A stretch of DNA of 64,000 nt from Lepas anatifera (taxonomy: Eukaryota; Arthropoda; Thecostraca; Lepadidae), in NCBI GenBank assembly GCA_034440635.1, contig JAOTON010002196.1:248001-312000 (forward strand), read 5' to 3'. Under the pieces are notes generated by a model that did no database searches, was not told the origin of the DNA, and worked only from the letters and a program-made list of their open reading frames with translations. Position numbers and translations under genes: made by a program. Shown in pieces: positions 21,066-35,100 of the stretch. How positions within the stretch are numbered: the stretch's first letter is position 1; the number at the start of each line of letters is the position of its first letter.

Positions 21066-24000
21066 AGTGCCCGAAGGCTCTCATTTATTCGTGTTGTTTC
21101 CCAGGAACGATTGATGCTGCAAGCCATGCCACGTGCGAATGTCAGGTGTCATGTGAAAATGATCGCAACAGGCACAACCAAATTGCAGTCCTTGCCAAGA
21201 TACCCCAGAAAGGGTAGGACTCGGAATTTGAAAAATAAAAGTTTTCTCTAATAATCATATAGGGGGTTAGAATAGGATCACCTATAAATCCATGCACACA
21301 CAGCCCATAAATATGAAGAACTCCCCCGGAAATGAAACAGAGATGATCAACAAAGACTAAACGCTCTTGTTGGTCCAGATTAAAAGCTAGAACATAAAGT
21401 CCAACTGACAAAAGCTTAGTATTAACCTATCGACACAACGAAGCATCTGGAACCTAATTTTTCATAGATAAAGTCTTGTAAGAAATATTCGTAAATGTTC
21501 ACCTACAAAATTGGAGTTTTCCTTAACAATTTAAAGTTATAATATATTTTCAAAGTTTTCAACAACACAAGAAATTACATCTTATAAAGAGCCCGATTCT
21601 CTGACAGATCCCGGCAGTCTTTCTTATCGATAAGACAGCATGAAACCACACATGGCACCATTGCTGATAAATACATTAATATCAATTTTTCCCGGCACAC
21701 AATTCTTACGAATAGCATAACCTCATTTCATGCTAAATAGCATCCTGATGCTTACAGGGCTCCCCCAGAATACTGACTGGAAAATATAATATTTCATTAT
21801 ATTTAGTATATCATGAAAACATGAATACAGAATACAACATAAAAATATTTTTGACACTACGTCAAAGCTTCATTGGAGGTGACCGGGCACCCCAAAATAA
21901 TTATAAGTCACACTCCAGCAAGTGCCCAAAATAGGAATGGACGCCCGAGGACAATAGAATGGCAACACTTTTTTGAGCGATCGCTGAAATATGGGCAGTG
22001 TGAGCTTCTTTGGGGCAGCGAAGCACATTGCAGGAAAAACGGTGGGACTCGGATGAGCGAGAGGTCCAATCCATGGTCGACATCGGCTCCAATGTGAGGA
22101 TGGCAAAACAAGTAAACATCGCCTCTAGGTGGTAGGCCGCTATCACAGACTGCTTTCCGAACACGGCAGTCGATCTCTATCAATCACCACTAGTCCACGA
22201 GCCTTGGAAAAACAATTGTTTTAAATGTTGGTACTGTATGCTGTGCGAACGATTTCAACTTAGAACGTGCAATACTGCACCGAAGGATCTAGAAATGGGA
22301 TATTGGGAGGAAGTGGCGAAGGGGGGGTGGGGCAGAACACTATTTTGTTCAGCATGGAGGGAAGGGGAGCGGTGCAGGGAATGCTGGTTGGACCTATCCT
22401 CTACTCTGCCGCCTCGGCCGCGACTGCCACTCAGCTGTGCGCTATGGCGTGCGGGACCAGACGTAACGCTGATCTTGTTCACTAATGCACACGGTAAAGT
22501 AGCCAGGAGCTCCAATCCAATGGGTTTTTGGTCCTATCGTGGAAAGTTTCCTGTCAGGAGCAAGTTGAAAACTGTCTGGTCCCTCACTTTTTGCCAGTGG
22601 CGACGATGATGCCACCATCTATGCAAATTTGGGGATGAAGATTGAGAGAAATGGCTTTCTCCTCGAGAAAAGCATAAGCAGATTGGATTACGGTTTTGTG
22701 GGTCGGATTTATTTCCACACTTCATAAAAAGAGCTAGTTTTGAATACAACATATAAAACAGTAGCTTTCCCTGAAACATACCCAATAAGAGCAACAAAAC
22801 ACATCTTTTAGTAGCACTTAGAAGCACTTCCTTTAAAAAGTACCAGTTAGCACTTTTATATGATTTTTTATTTAACCCAGGTAGCTGAAGTAGCGGTAAC
22901 GGTTTCAATAACTTGGTATCGGTACCCAAGGCCGTGGGAACAGGTGGTTTGTGGGATTACTTCTCCTACTGCCCCCTTCTCCTATAACTTCACGGATTTT
23001 GGGTACCGACCCCATCCCTGAAGTTGGGTGCAATGATTTATTTCTCCCTGTTAGGATAAGAGAAAGTTTTGGAACAAGCACTCTACAAAGACCGAATTCA
23101 AATGTTTCAAAGCGACTTGGCCTAAATTCTCGTGTGGTTTCCGTGCATCAAGGAAATATATATTATATAAAATTGAGTTCATTGTAAATAGGACCCAGCG
23201 GCGGATATAATGAGGCCTTGGGGCTAGCTCAAGCCCCTCCCCCAATGTTAGAGTGCCTATGATAAATGCATAGCCGGAAGCTGACCCGAGGCAATGGCGC
23301 GGGGAGCCCCCTATGCCTACCCCAAATAAAGTCCTGGATCCGCAACAATTGCACATATAACCCTTGAGAAACAATGTTGGGTCAAATAAGCTGGCTTTCA
23401 TGCTTTAGATAAGCCAGCTTTCATGCTTTAGTCGATATACTCTGCACGAAATAAGCAAACTTCATTGTGTAAGTATACTGTTAGTCAGTTGTTATGCATT
23501 ATAAGCTATCAGGTTACAAGATAAGTGGAGATCATCATGGAGCAAGCAAATACCCATCACATGCCCTACCCTCCCCGTATGGTCGGATCAAGGGAGTAAT
23601 CTGGCTATGCTCCCAATGCAAAAATAGGGGGGGCAAAGCCTCGTTTGGATTCTCCAAAGCAAACTAGTTTTCATAAAGAAAAAAACTGGGGAGAACGTGT
23701 CCATAAGAAACAAGTTTCGGCGTTTTTCCTCGCACGGTACTTTTCTGATGTTGAAGTTTCCTCTGCCGCGCAACGTTTTTTTACCGACTTTGACCCCTAA
23801 ACCAACCGGCTGAATTCAAGCCTGTCCCCTTCTTCGACTTGAACATAGTCCCAACCAGGGGGTTGCGCTCCAGCTTTTTAGCCTATGCCAAAAATGGTAA
23901 CCTCAAATCTGGCATTCACCATGGTGATGACGTCAGCGATCGCCTAGAGCTGCTTAGCAACGCATTGTCGCTAAGCATTGTAGAAGACGGGGCTATCAGG

Positions 24001-27000
24001 AGATAAGTTGAGGGTTAGGGGCAATAATACTGTTTTTGTGGACATGGGGTAATAAATCCTGGGTCAACCCCTCGCCAGATGCATCTTGAAACAGTAAAAC
24101 ACTCCACGATCCGTAGTCGATTCTCATTGAATGAATGGGCGGCTCCACCTTGAGAGCAACTGCTGACGTCACAAACGTAAAGGTCTATAGAAACAGAGGT
24201 TGCCATTTTTTGAGAGGGGAGCGTTCTACCTCTACATTTAAAGGCCTTGGTCCCAACGTCCCTGGCGGTGCCCACCTCTGTAGAACAGTTGGTAATGTCG
24301 GTCTAACTTTATTCACACATGACAAAATACAAGAATTCAACATGTGTATTGATTAATCATTACATGTAAAAAGTGCCCAAAATCCTGCCTATAAAAAGGA
24401 TTGAAAATCCAAATCCAATGCTCAAATTTGATGAAAAATCCAGGATTTAGTAATCCTGAAATCTAATCCTACTGATGCCCGCACTGTAAGGTATGTGATG
24501 GAGTGTGCTCACACCATAAAAATAATGCACCAGAACCAAGTGGCATAATATATATTGCTGTGTTCATATCCACAAGCTCATGCAATGAAGGAAAATTTGA
24601 TTTGATCGATCACTTATTACCGGTATGAGATTTATCTGAATGTAAGCCATTGGAATAGAGTTACAACTCCAGCAAAACAATTTTTCCACAATGTTTCACA
24701 AAGAGCAGCCTGCATGACAAGCAGCCGCAATTCGTTTCACTTTGCATGGAAAGCACAAAAATCCGTCCCATTCAGGCGTCTTCAATGAAGGGCTGTGGAA
24801 GAAATCTGTAATGAAGACTGCGGAAAAAAACTCATAGGCACATGATAGCCAGTCTTATCAACCATGCACACACATGACAGGTTTTATATCACTTGAATGA
24901 ATTTTTTGGTTGAACAAATACTGCAAAAAATCAGCACTCTTTTTAAAGGCAACCAAATTTTTACCTCAAGATCTGAATTTCCCATTAGAAAATACAAACA
25001 TATCTGGTGCTTCTGGTCATATAATGTTGAGCAATTAGGAACAGTGTGCCAGCAGTACACAGTAACAAATGAAGTCTTGGACAGCTAAATTTCAAATGTT
25101 ATTTGTGTTTAGGTATCATTCACTACAACCTGTCCCTTGTTTCCCCTTTTAAACTTACCTGATATTTGACATGCAATTTTCCCAAATTATACAATAAAAA
25201 TGTTATATAGGCTGGGAGGATGCTTTTCCATTTAATCTTATTTAAAGTTGGATAGAAAAGTCTGGACATCCAGGTTAACCAAAAAATCACCAGTTTCCCT
25301 ACCTTGTGCATGCATTGTGTAAATCTCATACAGCATACAATATAACAGGGGGAAGACCTGGAGGTAGTGGAAGGGAAGCTGGCATATCAGACTACATCAC
25401 ATGACCTAATGGTCCCATCAGAAGCATCTGAGGCAAATATAGCCACACCACATACCTTTTTATATGACCAGGTTTAGAGTCCTTGCAGATTCTGCTAGGG
25501 CTAATCCTGTGTTCAGCACCGCATAAGCATGTCCAATGGAATCGGGTATGGGAGTCGGAATTATACAAATCACAATTAGATCAATTTTCCAAAGGACAAT
25601 AAAGGGTAAGTTGTAGTCAGTGATACAGAAATACACATAGCTCCAACAATTTAAGTGTTCAAGCAAGACTGAGCATGGACACATTCAAACTAAATTTATT
25701 GAATAACAGATTCAACATGGCAACATGGCCTCTTAAGTTTTGATGACTATAGGTATGGTAAGGTATAGGAGCTATATGAAAAAGAAAGTTAGTGCAGCCT
25801 TCAGTTTAAATAATCAATCAATCAATCAATCAATGGGGCAGTTCTACCATTTGCAACTCCTAAGAAGCACATGGTTGTATTTTCAGCACATACAGCTGGT
25901 AGACTGAGTATTTAGTCCCATCTAGTATCTTAGGAGCTGACAGAGTGCTAATAAGTGTAGTCAGTGTTTCAAATATTTAATAGCAGGAAGTGTGGCATAC
26001 ATAATACCAAGCAATTCCAAATGCTTGTCAATATGAAGTTACTAACCCAAGCAAAAGATGTAATCACCAACAAATACTCATCAGACAGTGTGCAAAACAT
26101 GACAGGCTACAACAATGTCTTGTTCTGACAACTCTTTGGTAAAACCAACATATTTTCTCTGGTCTGAGTCAGAAAGTTCAGTACTCACAGCAGAGAAAGG
26201 AGGATTGGGAGAACACTTGAACCTCAGCCAAAGCAAGATCAGCTGAAGCAAATGAAGCTGGAAGTATGCAATACAGCTGCAGCCCTTTTTAAATGTAAGG
26301 AAAATAAGCAATCTAAGCAATCTTCCTCAGGGGATATTTCTTCAACATTTAAAATTCATGCCACCAGCAAAGTTTGAAACAGTGTGCAAACCATGAACTC
26401 GATATCTGTCTGCCTTCTAAGGTACCAAAAAGTTTGCACAACTCTTATTGCCTGTCATATTTCTATCATTTCAGTCATGCTTTATATATGCATCGATTTC
26501 AACACAAATGTGGATACAGCAATGAAGGATCACTTCTTGCCCTCATTAACCTAAATGATTGAATCCAAAATAAAATGATTTCATTAAAAACTTACCTCCC
26601 TTTCCCCACAAGCAATGAATTGGATTTAATATCTTGCAATAAATATGCTTCTATCTAAATATGCCAATCAAAGCAGGGCTAAAGTGAAAATGCCACAACA
26701 AAGCCAGGAGAGCGCTTTTGATAAGTTACTGAAACGTGCACACCTGTTCGGTGTTCAAATAGCTCACTTCAAATCTTTTTGCAGCCCAGTGCGTGAAAGT
26801 TTATAAAATTTAATACACTTCTGCAACTCTTCTTGCTCACCCAGAAGAGTATTTGCACGATCTAAAATTAATTATTACACCTTATATCCACTCCCACGAA
26901 ACGCTTTTCTTCTTCACACACACACAACACCTTTTACCAGCAGTACACGATTTTAGTTTCACTGAAGGGCTGCCAGATAAATAAAAATAATCCACTAGAA

Positions 27001-27590
27001 GTATGGTAACTTCTTAGTAGCCTCCTTCAAATTTACGAGCCCAATTTTCGGGAGAGGTTTTTGTTATTCCCAAATTTGATGTCTAGGGCTTGCCGCGCCC
27101 CTGAAAAGATGTAGTTGGTAAGTCGCGGGAAACCGTGTGCTGACCGATTATGAGATTGATAGATATCGCATTGCGCCGACCGCCAATATGGGGCTGCGCA
27201 GCTAACTAATCGAATTTGATTAAGGCCTCTGATATTTTACTGTGTTTGTGAAGTGACAAAACAACGTACCTTGCTGCCCACGTTTTTCCTGTAACAACTA
27301 TTTGTTTTTATTGAAATTCGTCCAATTGCCTCCACCCTCTGAAAATCACCTTCGTTTGAGGGGTTGATTGATTTTTGCTTTGGCTTGGGGAAGTTTGGGG
27401 CGCTGACCGGCGGAAGTTGGAAGCTTTGGGGGTTGGGCGGTTTGCCCTAAGAAACGTGAATACAAATATATTTTCATTTAAGCTTAGAAGGAAATTATCG
27501 AGAATAGAATGAGACTACTAAGAAAAATTCTATCCAAAACCCTCTAAATTTGGATTGAACCTTCTATATGCCCTCCATAGCCAACTCAGG
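21066..27590. other. PRRC2 upstream region and AT-rich intergenic DNA without recognisable genes
   Basis: Only short ORFs occur, none resembling a known family. Visible features are a 24-bp tandem duplication (taagc(t/c)agctttcatgcttta type) at about 23388-23432, an (aatc)n tract at 25811-25834, and a diverged relative of the CATAGGCGG-type repeats at about 23195-23345. The PRRC2 promoter presumably lies near the low-coordinate end, but no core promoter motif stands out. Confidence 0.6.
23195..23345. repeat. Dispersed repeat related to 28440-28580
   Basis: The stretch 'aaatgcatagccggaagctg acccgaggcaatggcgcgggg' (about 23255-23305) recurs, diverged, at about 28488-28530 ('aaatgcatagccagaggctg atctgaggcaatgtggcgggg'). 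The 3' edge 'cctggatccgcaac' resembles the end of the CATAGGCGG-type MITEs. Confidence 0.6.
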
Positions 27591-27610
27591 CATAGGCGGA
27601 TCCAGGATTT
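27591..27610 (+). repeat. Solo terminus of a CATAGGCGG-type element
   Basis: The sequence cataggcggatccaggattt is the same terminus as the MITE at 28056. I found no matching second end nearby. Confidence 0.5.
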
Positions 27611-28047
27611 CCTGCGCCCTGACGGCAGTGCTGTTTTTTCCTCCTCTTGCCGTTTCAATTTAAAGCGAATTTAAAGCGAATATCTACATCCAACTAACCG
27701 TCTCGATGATAATGCTCGGGGTAGCTGTTCCTATGTCAATTCTGCATCATTCCTGACAAATTGAAAGGGGGAGCGGCAGCGCGCCGCGCGCATGGCGGCC
27801 GCTGTGGTCGGGATGAAACTGCAAGGTTTTGTTAAAAGGACTAACTTAGGCACACTTGTTAAGAATTCAGGTATGAAACATCCGAACAAAGTGAAAAATG
27901 ATCGAAGTTTCTTTTGAGACCCTTAAAGACACCTACGACTGCCTACAATTCAAATTATCTATGAGTAAACCAGAGGAGGTTTTTTTCAGCCATGCCGGCA
28001 GGGCGCGTGACTCCCGGGGTGCCGACAAAGCGAGGCCGCGGAAGCCA

Positions 28048-28299
28048 CTTGGTCACATAGGCGGATCCAGGATTGTCGATAGGAGGGGGCACCTTCCCGG
28101 GGGCGCCACTTATGACCGGCAAAACCTATCAGGTGGACGCTAAGTCCTATCGGTGGGCGCCGACTTTCGCATCCTGGGGGGGGATGGGAAGCGACATTTC
28201 AGGGGGCGCCATCGACCTTTCAGGGGGAGGCGCCGAGGGTCGATCGGGGGGCACGTGCCCCCTTGCCCCCCACCCAATGGATCCGCCTATGCTTGGTCA
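28048..28299. mobile_element. CATAGGCGG MITE (hAT-like), copy 1, with 8-bp duplication
   Basis: The 236-bp element 28056-28291 begins with CATAGGCGGATCCA and ends with its exact inverse (TGGATCCGCCTATG). It is flanked by the 8-bp direct repeat CTTGGTCA at 28048-28055 and 28292-28299. Terminal inverted repeats with an 8-bp duplication indicate a non-autonomous hAT-type transposon. No coding capacity. Confidence 0.9.
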
Positions 28300-28779
28300 G
28301 GCGTCGTTTAATCATGTAGAGCTATCCATATGGACTAAAGGTGTCCGTTCTAACTCTAAGGTGTAACTGGACGGACGCCGGGACGCCAAAACTTGCATCC
28401 TGGGGAAAGGGGAGGATCTCGGGCGGCTCCCTATGGGGACGGGCTGAAGCCGCAACCCCTCTCCCCGCGCGAGATGTCAGTGCATAGTAAATGCATAGCC
28501 AGAGGCTGATCTGAGGCAATGTGGCGGGGAGCCTTGAGCCTCCTACCCGAAACAAATTTCTGAATTCGCCACCGATATGAAAACATGTTAACACGTGCAT
28601 TGGCGGGGTCTGAGCCAGCTTCGCTTTGACGGGTGGGGGAGGCGGGTGCCTGCCCCCCTAACCCGCGCCCCACCACGGGGGACCGGCGCCACCTTCGCCC
28701 CTCCGGGGGCTATCGATGGCCCCTTCTAACTCCCAAAGCATGGGAGTTAGCGCAAATCTGCAGTGCATTAGAAAGCTTG

Positions 28780-30010
28780 CGTGAATTCAGCAAGAAATTA
28801 CTTGCATGTTTAAGCACTCAGGTCAATGGTTTGACCTCCAGAGGTCAAGTTAGGTCACGATATGCTATTTTCACTCAAATATGCAATGCTCAAGAAAACT
28901 GGGCATAAACTCTTATGTCATTAAAGCTATTGAGGTCTGGTAAACTACATTTGATAGAAAAATCCCAGACCCTTTTCTGCTATGTGAAACGTAATGACCT
29001 CCCGCTGGTGGCTTGACCTCCAGAGGTCACCTCGCGACCTAATTGACCTTAGGTCACGAAAGGTCAGAAAGTGGCCTTGCCGTATATCAAATGAAACCTT
29101 GTGACGAGGCACACACGATGATGTTTGATTCAGCGCTCTAGCTTAATTAGGTCAAAAGTCATTTTCAAAATACTATTTTTGACCCCTGGTGACCTTGGAT
29201 GACCTCGCAGAGGTCAAACGGCAAAAATGACCCCTGGGATCCGTGAAAGGGTGTCCAAAAACGCTTTTCTGAACAAGCTGAGCATTTGCAATCGTTTTTG
29301 TGTCTTTTAGATCATAAGACAGCTTTTCCCCATGCTTTTTCAATAGGAGAGCTCACCTTGTGACCTGACTTCAGGTCACAAAATCGAAAAAATCCCAGAT
29401 ATACACCTTGTAGACCCTAGAAGGGCCATGAAGTGTAGGAAGTTTCGAATCGATCGACTAAAAAATATAGCTCTTATAGAGCTCAAAAGTTGAAGTGAGG
29501 TGACCTTGATTGACCTCGCCTGGTGTCCCGGGGTAAAAAAATTTCAGGGATTGTGGGAAAATGATGGGGTGAGAGAAAGAGCCCTCAACTGCAGTGCTGC
29601 GTCTCGTCGTTTTTCTGTTATCCAAAACAAACTTAGGGGGCTATCGATGGCCCCCAGTGGGGCGAGGGCTAAAATCTCAAGAACCACGCTATATAGCAAG
29701 AAACGATAAATGGTGTTGGGTAGACCATCCAATTCTCTATAGAAAATATTTGTACAATTTTTTGTCAGGTCATATTTAAGGTGACTAGAGGTCAAGGCAT
29801 GCAATCATAGGGATAACAGGCAAATAAAGGTTTCCAGTCATTACATCTGAACAAGTTAAATATAGAGCAAATCGATTTAGACCATTGGAATCCTCGTAAC
29901 AAGCCCAATCGAATGTTATATAATATGACCTTGCTCGGTCAAATCAGGTTAACTCAAGGATTTGACCTGCCTGAGGTCAGGTCGAGGTCAAATTAGGCCA
30001 GAATGCATAG
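28780..30010. repeat. AGGTCA-rich dispersed repeat, copy 1
   Basis: The region is dense in AGGTCA/TGACCT half-sites, including the palindrome tgacctccagaggtca at 28832-28847 and 29014-29029. The segment around 29330-29400 (caataggagagctcaccttg ... gaaaaaatccc) resembles parts of 40255-40330 and 42110-42190, indicating one repeat family. Confidence 0.65.
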
Positions 30011-30124
30011 TGCTAGAACGGCAAAGACGAGGCAAATATAATGCAGTCAAAATAAATTAACGCTGTATCACCATCAGTGGCGGCGCTGACATAGAGGCAC
30101 ATTAGGCTAGTTATTTAGTTAGCT

Positions 30125-30463
30125 GGGGCCCCCTTGAGGTGGGCCCCCTTTAAGGTTGGCCGCCCCCACTTTTCAAACCGTTCCTACGCCCCTGCCTACT
30201 TCGACATTTAAAAGTGGCTAGGCAGTGCCTAATGTGCGGGTGGGCGAAACATTGTTTCGCCGGGTGATTTTCGGTAGATTGGACCTTGATATAGTAAGAG
30301 ATAAGCTGGGAGTGGCGTCTTGTTTGGAGAGGGATTGTTTCGCCCACCCGCACATTAGGCACTGCCTAGCCACTTTTAAATGTCGAAGTAGGCAGGGGCG
30401 TAGGAACGGTTTGAAAAGTGGGGGGGAGGCCAACCTTAGAGAGGGCCCACCTCAAGGGGGCCC
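30125..30463. mobile_element. Foldback element with ~125-bp near-perfect inverted arms
   Basis: 30125-30250 is the inverse complement of about 30337-30463 with few mismatches; the inner ~90 bp are essentially identical (for example gcctaatgtgcgggtgggcg against cgcccacccgcacattaggc). The loop is about 86 bp and non-coding. It would form a long hairpin, as in foldback or MITE-type transposons. I could not identify a target-site duplication. Confidence 0.9.
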
Positions 30464-31049
30464 AGTCCACGGGGGCCTATAATTTTAAGAATTTTAGATA
30501 GCTCGTTTAGTGTAATAAGGCATGCATGCACACAAGGATGTCAATGTATGGAAAGTTGAGAAATTAATTTTTTCCCTATGATTTCGAGTTGTACCTATTA
30601 TGATGTAATAAATAATAGTAAAACGCCAAAAAAACAATTTCTGGTTTTTTACCTAGACCCTTTTCAAATACGAAATACATTTTTAAGCTTTTTTGAGGAT
30701 TTCAATCATTTTTTACCACGAGCGCGTTTTTTATATTTACAGATGTTTAGGCCCTTTTCATTACATTTACAAAATTAAGAACTGCTTAGAAAACTACAGA
30801 CAATGCTTTGATACCAAATAGCCTCACTTCGCTATGCCTAATCAACTTGTATTTGCTTATTTAATGACGAAAATGGGAACATTTATGTAGGTTATTACTG
30901 ATCTATTCTTTCCATCATTAGAGATTGATTTAGGTAAAGGCTGATCACAATAAATACGCCTAGCTATATTTCGATGGCTAAAATGCAGAGTTCCACCATG
31001 ACTGCAAGTGCAATGTTGGTACTTGATGGCCAGCTTTGTAATGCCGAAG

Positions 31050-31215
31050 AGGTGTGGGCATGGTGTTATAGTGGTTCGCAACCCTGCTTTCCACGCGACC
31101 AACTCGGGTTTAAGGCACGGCAGATTCTTTGTGCAAGGAGCAATTTGACTCCAAAGAAACCCCTCCAACAGGGAAAGAGTTGGCGACGCCATATAACCCT
31201 GGCATCGAAAGACGT
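31050..31215 (+). mobile_element. tRNA-derived SINE, copy 2
   Basis: A degenerate tRNA-like head (atagtggttcgcaacc, loop ctttccac, B-box-like tcgggtttaaggcac) is followed by the same body as copies 1 and 3 (cctccaacagggaaagagtt, ggcgacgcc, ccctggca). The tail differs after 'ccctggcatcgaaagacgtc' and no clear target-site duplication was found. Confidence 0.8.
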
Positions 31216-31539
31216 CGCGCCTTTCGATGGCTCAGGGACGACTGTTGCTCGGCATTTAGTGCAGGGTCCGTGTCCGATTCATATTTTGTGTTGGGATTGA
31301 TATGGAATGGAGTTTGATTGGGCCCAGTTCTCGGGACTCATTTGGAAACACCCGGGTAGTAGGTTCCTTGGCTTTGTTACGAAGCGCTCCTCCTCCAGGG
31401 GCTTGCAGGCAGCGTACTACCGAACTTGAACGTTCCCAGACAAGCTATCGGGGCCGTTTGGGTTTATTGTTCTATATTACAGTTGCTGATATTTGTATAT
31501 TCGTTGCGAGGGCCCACCTCAAAAGGGGAGGGGCAGTAT

Positions 31540-32147
31540 CCCCCTCACCCCGGTTCCTATGCCTATGCCGCCCAGGGGCCGCCAAATTATGTCGGAGGGC
31601 CCCAAAGTCCAGACCATGGCTCAGGAAACCAGATCAGTCGGCTCAAGGGCCCAGACCAGTGCATTAGCTTTGGGACCAGCTTATCAAGGGACCCTACATA
31701 AGCACAGCACCCATAGAAGCTCATCACAGGGGAGCTCCAGATTCGCACAGGGTGCCAGATTAGCTTAGGGGCCCGGTTCAGCTCGGAGGTCCCCAGGTCG
31801 ACTTATGTAGGGTCTCAAAACAGCTCAAGGGACTTCAAGCTCACGGATCCCAGCTTAGCTCAATGATGCTAGAACAGTTCAGAGGCCCCAGACCAGCTCA
31901 GGGCTCTTGTTCAGTACAGGCCAGCTCAGCTCAGGGGCCCAGATCGGCTGATATAGCGTCTCCTTTCACATCAGCTCAGGGGCTCCATTCAAGCTCACGG
32001 CCCCAGCTTAGCCCAGGGACCCTAGAAGAGTTCAGGGCCCCCATACCAGATCAAAGGCCCCAGTTAAGCACAGCGGTACCCAGAGTAGCTCAGGGCCCCA
32101 GCTAGGCTTAGGGGGTCCCAGGGTGGCTGATGTAGAGTCTCAGAACA
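31540..32147. repeat. Degenerate ~20-bp satellite (left of the hAT-like insertion)
   Basis: It consists of loosely repeated phrases such as 'cagctcaggggccc' with no ORF of interest. It continues, interrupted by the 4-kb insertion, at 36161. Confidence 0.7.
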
Positions 32148-35100
32148 CAGTGGCGTAGCCAGGATTCGGCCAAGGAAGGGTCCGACTACCGTCGGGGGCC
32201 CCAGGCCGGGGTTCCCTTAGCAACCGGGCCCATCTCCTATATCTTTTGTATAGTATTTTAACATTATCACATTCACACGAAGGAAATTTTGTTATGGCTT
32301 TTTAAGCATTCATTCTTATTTTGTTTATAGCTTGGTTTTTCAATCCGACCAAGTGTTGGTAAACTAAGGTCACCAAATATTAAGGATGGCCCATAACTTA
32401 TATGGTAGCATGGCTATAATAACAGCTTTGAGCCATATTTCGGGAAGTTCAATGTTGATGGGGGCATGATGTTAAACCTGAGTCTACCTCAATTCACTCG
32501 GGTAATCAGACATGAAGTTATTGGAGGTCAGTCGTTTTGAGTACGAAGAAATGATCTACGGGAAATGATTAGCAATTATTTCCCGGTGTCGAATCCATGA
32601 ACTCTTTAATCAGGAAATTTCCAAAGCAACGAAAAAACGAATAAAGATACAAGGGACATGGGAGTGTGTACTGAACGTTACATAACCTCTATTCCGTCGA
32701 CAGATCCTGTTGAGATCCATTTACTTTCTTACCCTTGCTATCTTGTAAACGAGCAAATTACCAAGACAAAAGGCGCCCAAGATATCTATCGCTTTGGCTC
32801 ACTCTGTTATTGTTATTTTCAACCTTGCATACCTATTTTTCTTTTGGGATTATGCTCATTAATTTCTGTCATTACCCTAGTTTGTCTGGTTCCCTACGAA
32901 AATATTGGAAAGTTGTTTATTTCAGAATATTTAGGAATGTATTTATTGGTGTTAAGCTACTCGATTAAAAATTGACTAGCCTTGTTTGATTTGCTCTTAT
33001 GATAAAATTATATTAAGTTTTGCCTTTCCTTCGATAATGGTGCCTGATCGACATGTTTCAATTTGTCCTTTTTTAGTACGCAATAGGGGTAGGTACATTT
33101 TTTCCGAGGCATATGATTTTTAAAAATTTTTATTTGAGCTCTGGAGCCACCTAACACCAACACTTGGCGGCACTCACAAAGATAATTTTCGGCCGCCCTC
33201 CCGATTATATCTCAAGGGGTCTCTGAGAGTGATTCACGGCGCCTGTTGATCAAAACTGGGGGCCCCTGAGAATCTCTCGGGGCTTCTGAGATTAGTTATC
33301 GGCAGCACCTTTGAGACTAATTATTGGGCCCCCAGATTTGCTCTGGAAGGGGGAGGGGCTGAGACTGACTATCGTGACCATCCAGATTAGCTATTGGGGT
33401 CCCCTGAGGCTGTCTTTGGGGTGGGGAGGGGGGCTGGGAATGACTTCCGACAGCCCTCTGAGACTTACTGAAGGGCACCCCTGAGACAAACACCGGGGGG
33501 TGGAATCACCTCTGAGACCGTGTCTTTGGCGTTCCTGAGACTGACTCTCGGAGGCTCCAGATTAGCTCTCGCGGGCCTAAGCCTAACTCCGGGCCCATGA
33601 AACCAAAAATAGGGAACACTTCTGGAAATTACTCTCAGAACCCTGAGATTAACTCTCGGATGTCTCTGAGACGGACAACCGGGAGCCCTCTGAGACTAAC
33701 TTTTGGGTGCTCCCTGAGATTGACTCTTGGGGCCGCTTATACCAAAACTCGGGGGGCACAGCCTGAGGCTAAATCTCGAGGGCTCCCAAAATTACCCCTC
33801 TGGGGCCCCCTGAAACCAGCACTCTGCAGATCAAATTGGACTAACTCTCGGACCCCCGGATTAACTCTCGGAGCCACCTGAAACTAAATATTGACTCCTG
33901 AGAGAGAAACCCGTGAGACTATGAGGGCCCCCTGAGACCGACTCTTGGGGTGCTCTGAGACTCACTCTTGTGGTTCTTTGAGACAGTCTCTCAGGGGGAC
34001 CCCGAGACCGAATCTCGGGGTCCCCTAAGACAGACTCTTGGGGTCCCCTTGACCGACTCTTGGGGTTCTCTGAGACTGACTCTCAGGGGCCCCCTGAAAT
34101 AGACTGTTGCAGGGCCCTGAGAACCACTCTCTGGGGGGCCCTGAGACTAGCTCGGCCCCCTCCTCTGAGACAGACTCCCGGGGCCCCTGATACTGACTTT
34201 TGGGGCCTCTGATACCAACCCTCAGGGGCCCCCGAAATCTACTTTCGGGGGCCTTGAGACCGACTCTCAGGGCGGGGGCCGTGAGGCCGACTCGGGACGC
34301 CCTGAGAACGAATCTTCAGGGGCCCCTGAGACTAACTCTGGGGGCCACGTGATCAGAGAATCCTTTGCAGTGGTTCAGATTGGCCCAAGGGGTGGGGGTC
34401 TGCGGACGCCTAGGGCTCCCTTGGCTACACCATTGCATCCACACTTTCGGGGGCCCTCCGAAATCACCATTTGGAGGCCCCTAAAATAATTGCTCCCCTA
34501 AACCAATACTCCGGAGCCCCTTGATACTGATGCCCGGGGGATCCTAAGACCAAGCTCGGGGTCCCACTTAGATCAGGCTCAGGGGCACCCTTAGACCCAT
34601 GCTCGCGCTTTTCTCAGGAGTAACTCGACACCGATGTTCCGGGGCCCTCAAGATCAATATTTTGAGCCCCCCGAGACTAATGCTTGGTACTCTCGAGCCC
34701 CTCGATGCCGATGCTCAGGGGTCCTGAACCCAGGTCTGGGGGCCCCTGGGACCAAACTCTGGGTCTCATGAGGCCAATGCTCGTGCTTCACTCATGAGTC
34801 CCTCGATATCAATAGCCGGGGGCACTCCGAGGGGATCCTAAACCCCTGAGACCAAGCTTGGGGGCCCCTGAGACCAAGCTCGAGGGGACCCTGAGACCAA
34901 GCTCGGATGCTCCCTGAGACCAATCTCGAGGGCCCCTGACACCAAGCTCGGGGGTTCCTTGAGACCAAGCTCGGGACCCCGTGAGACCAAGATCGAAAGG
35001 CACGTGAGACCAAACATCGAAAGGCCCATGAGACCAGGCTTACCCCCTGAGAAAGCTCGGTTGTCCCCTGAGGCCAAGCTCGGGGCCCCTGAGACCAAGC

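Noticed and set aside
20829..21251. 140-codon plus-strand ORF over the PRRC2 start
   Set aside because: It is antisense to the first coding exon of PRRC2, which has phase-consistent splicing and family similarity.
22238..22929. Overlapping ORFs of 123 and 131 codons on opposite strands
   Set aside because: No recognisable family, no splice-linked partner exons and no codon bias that I can see.
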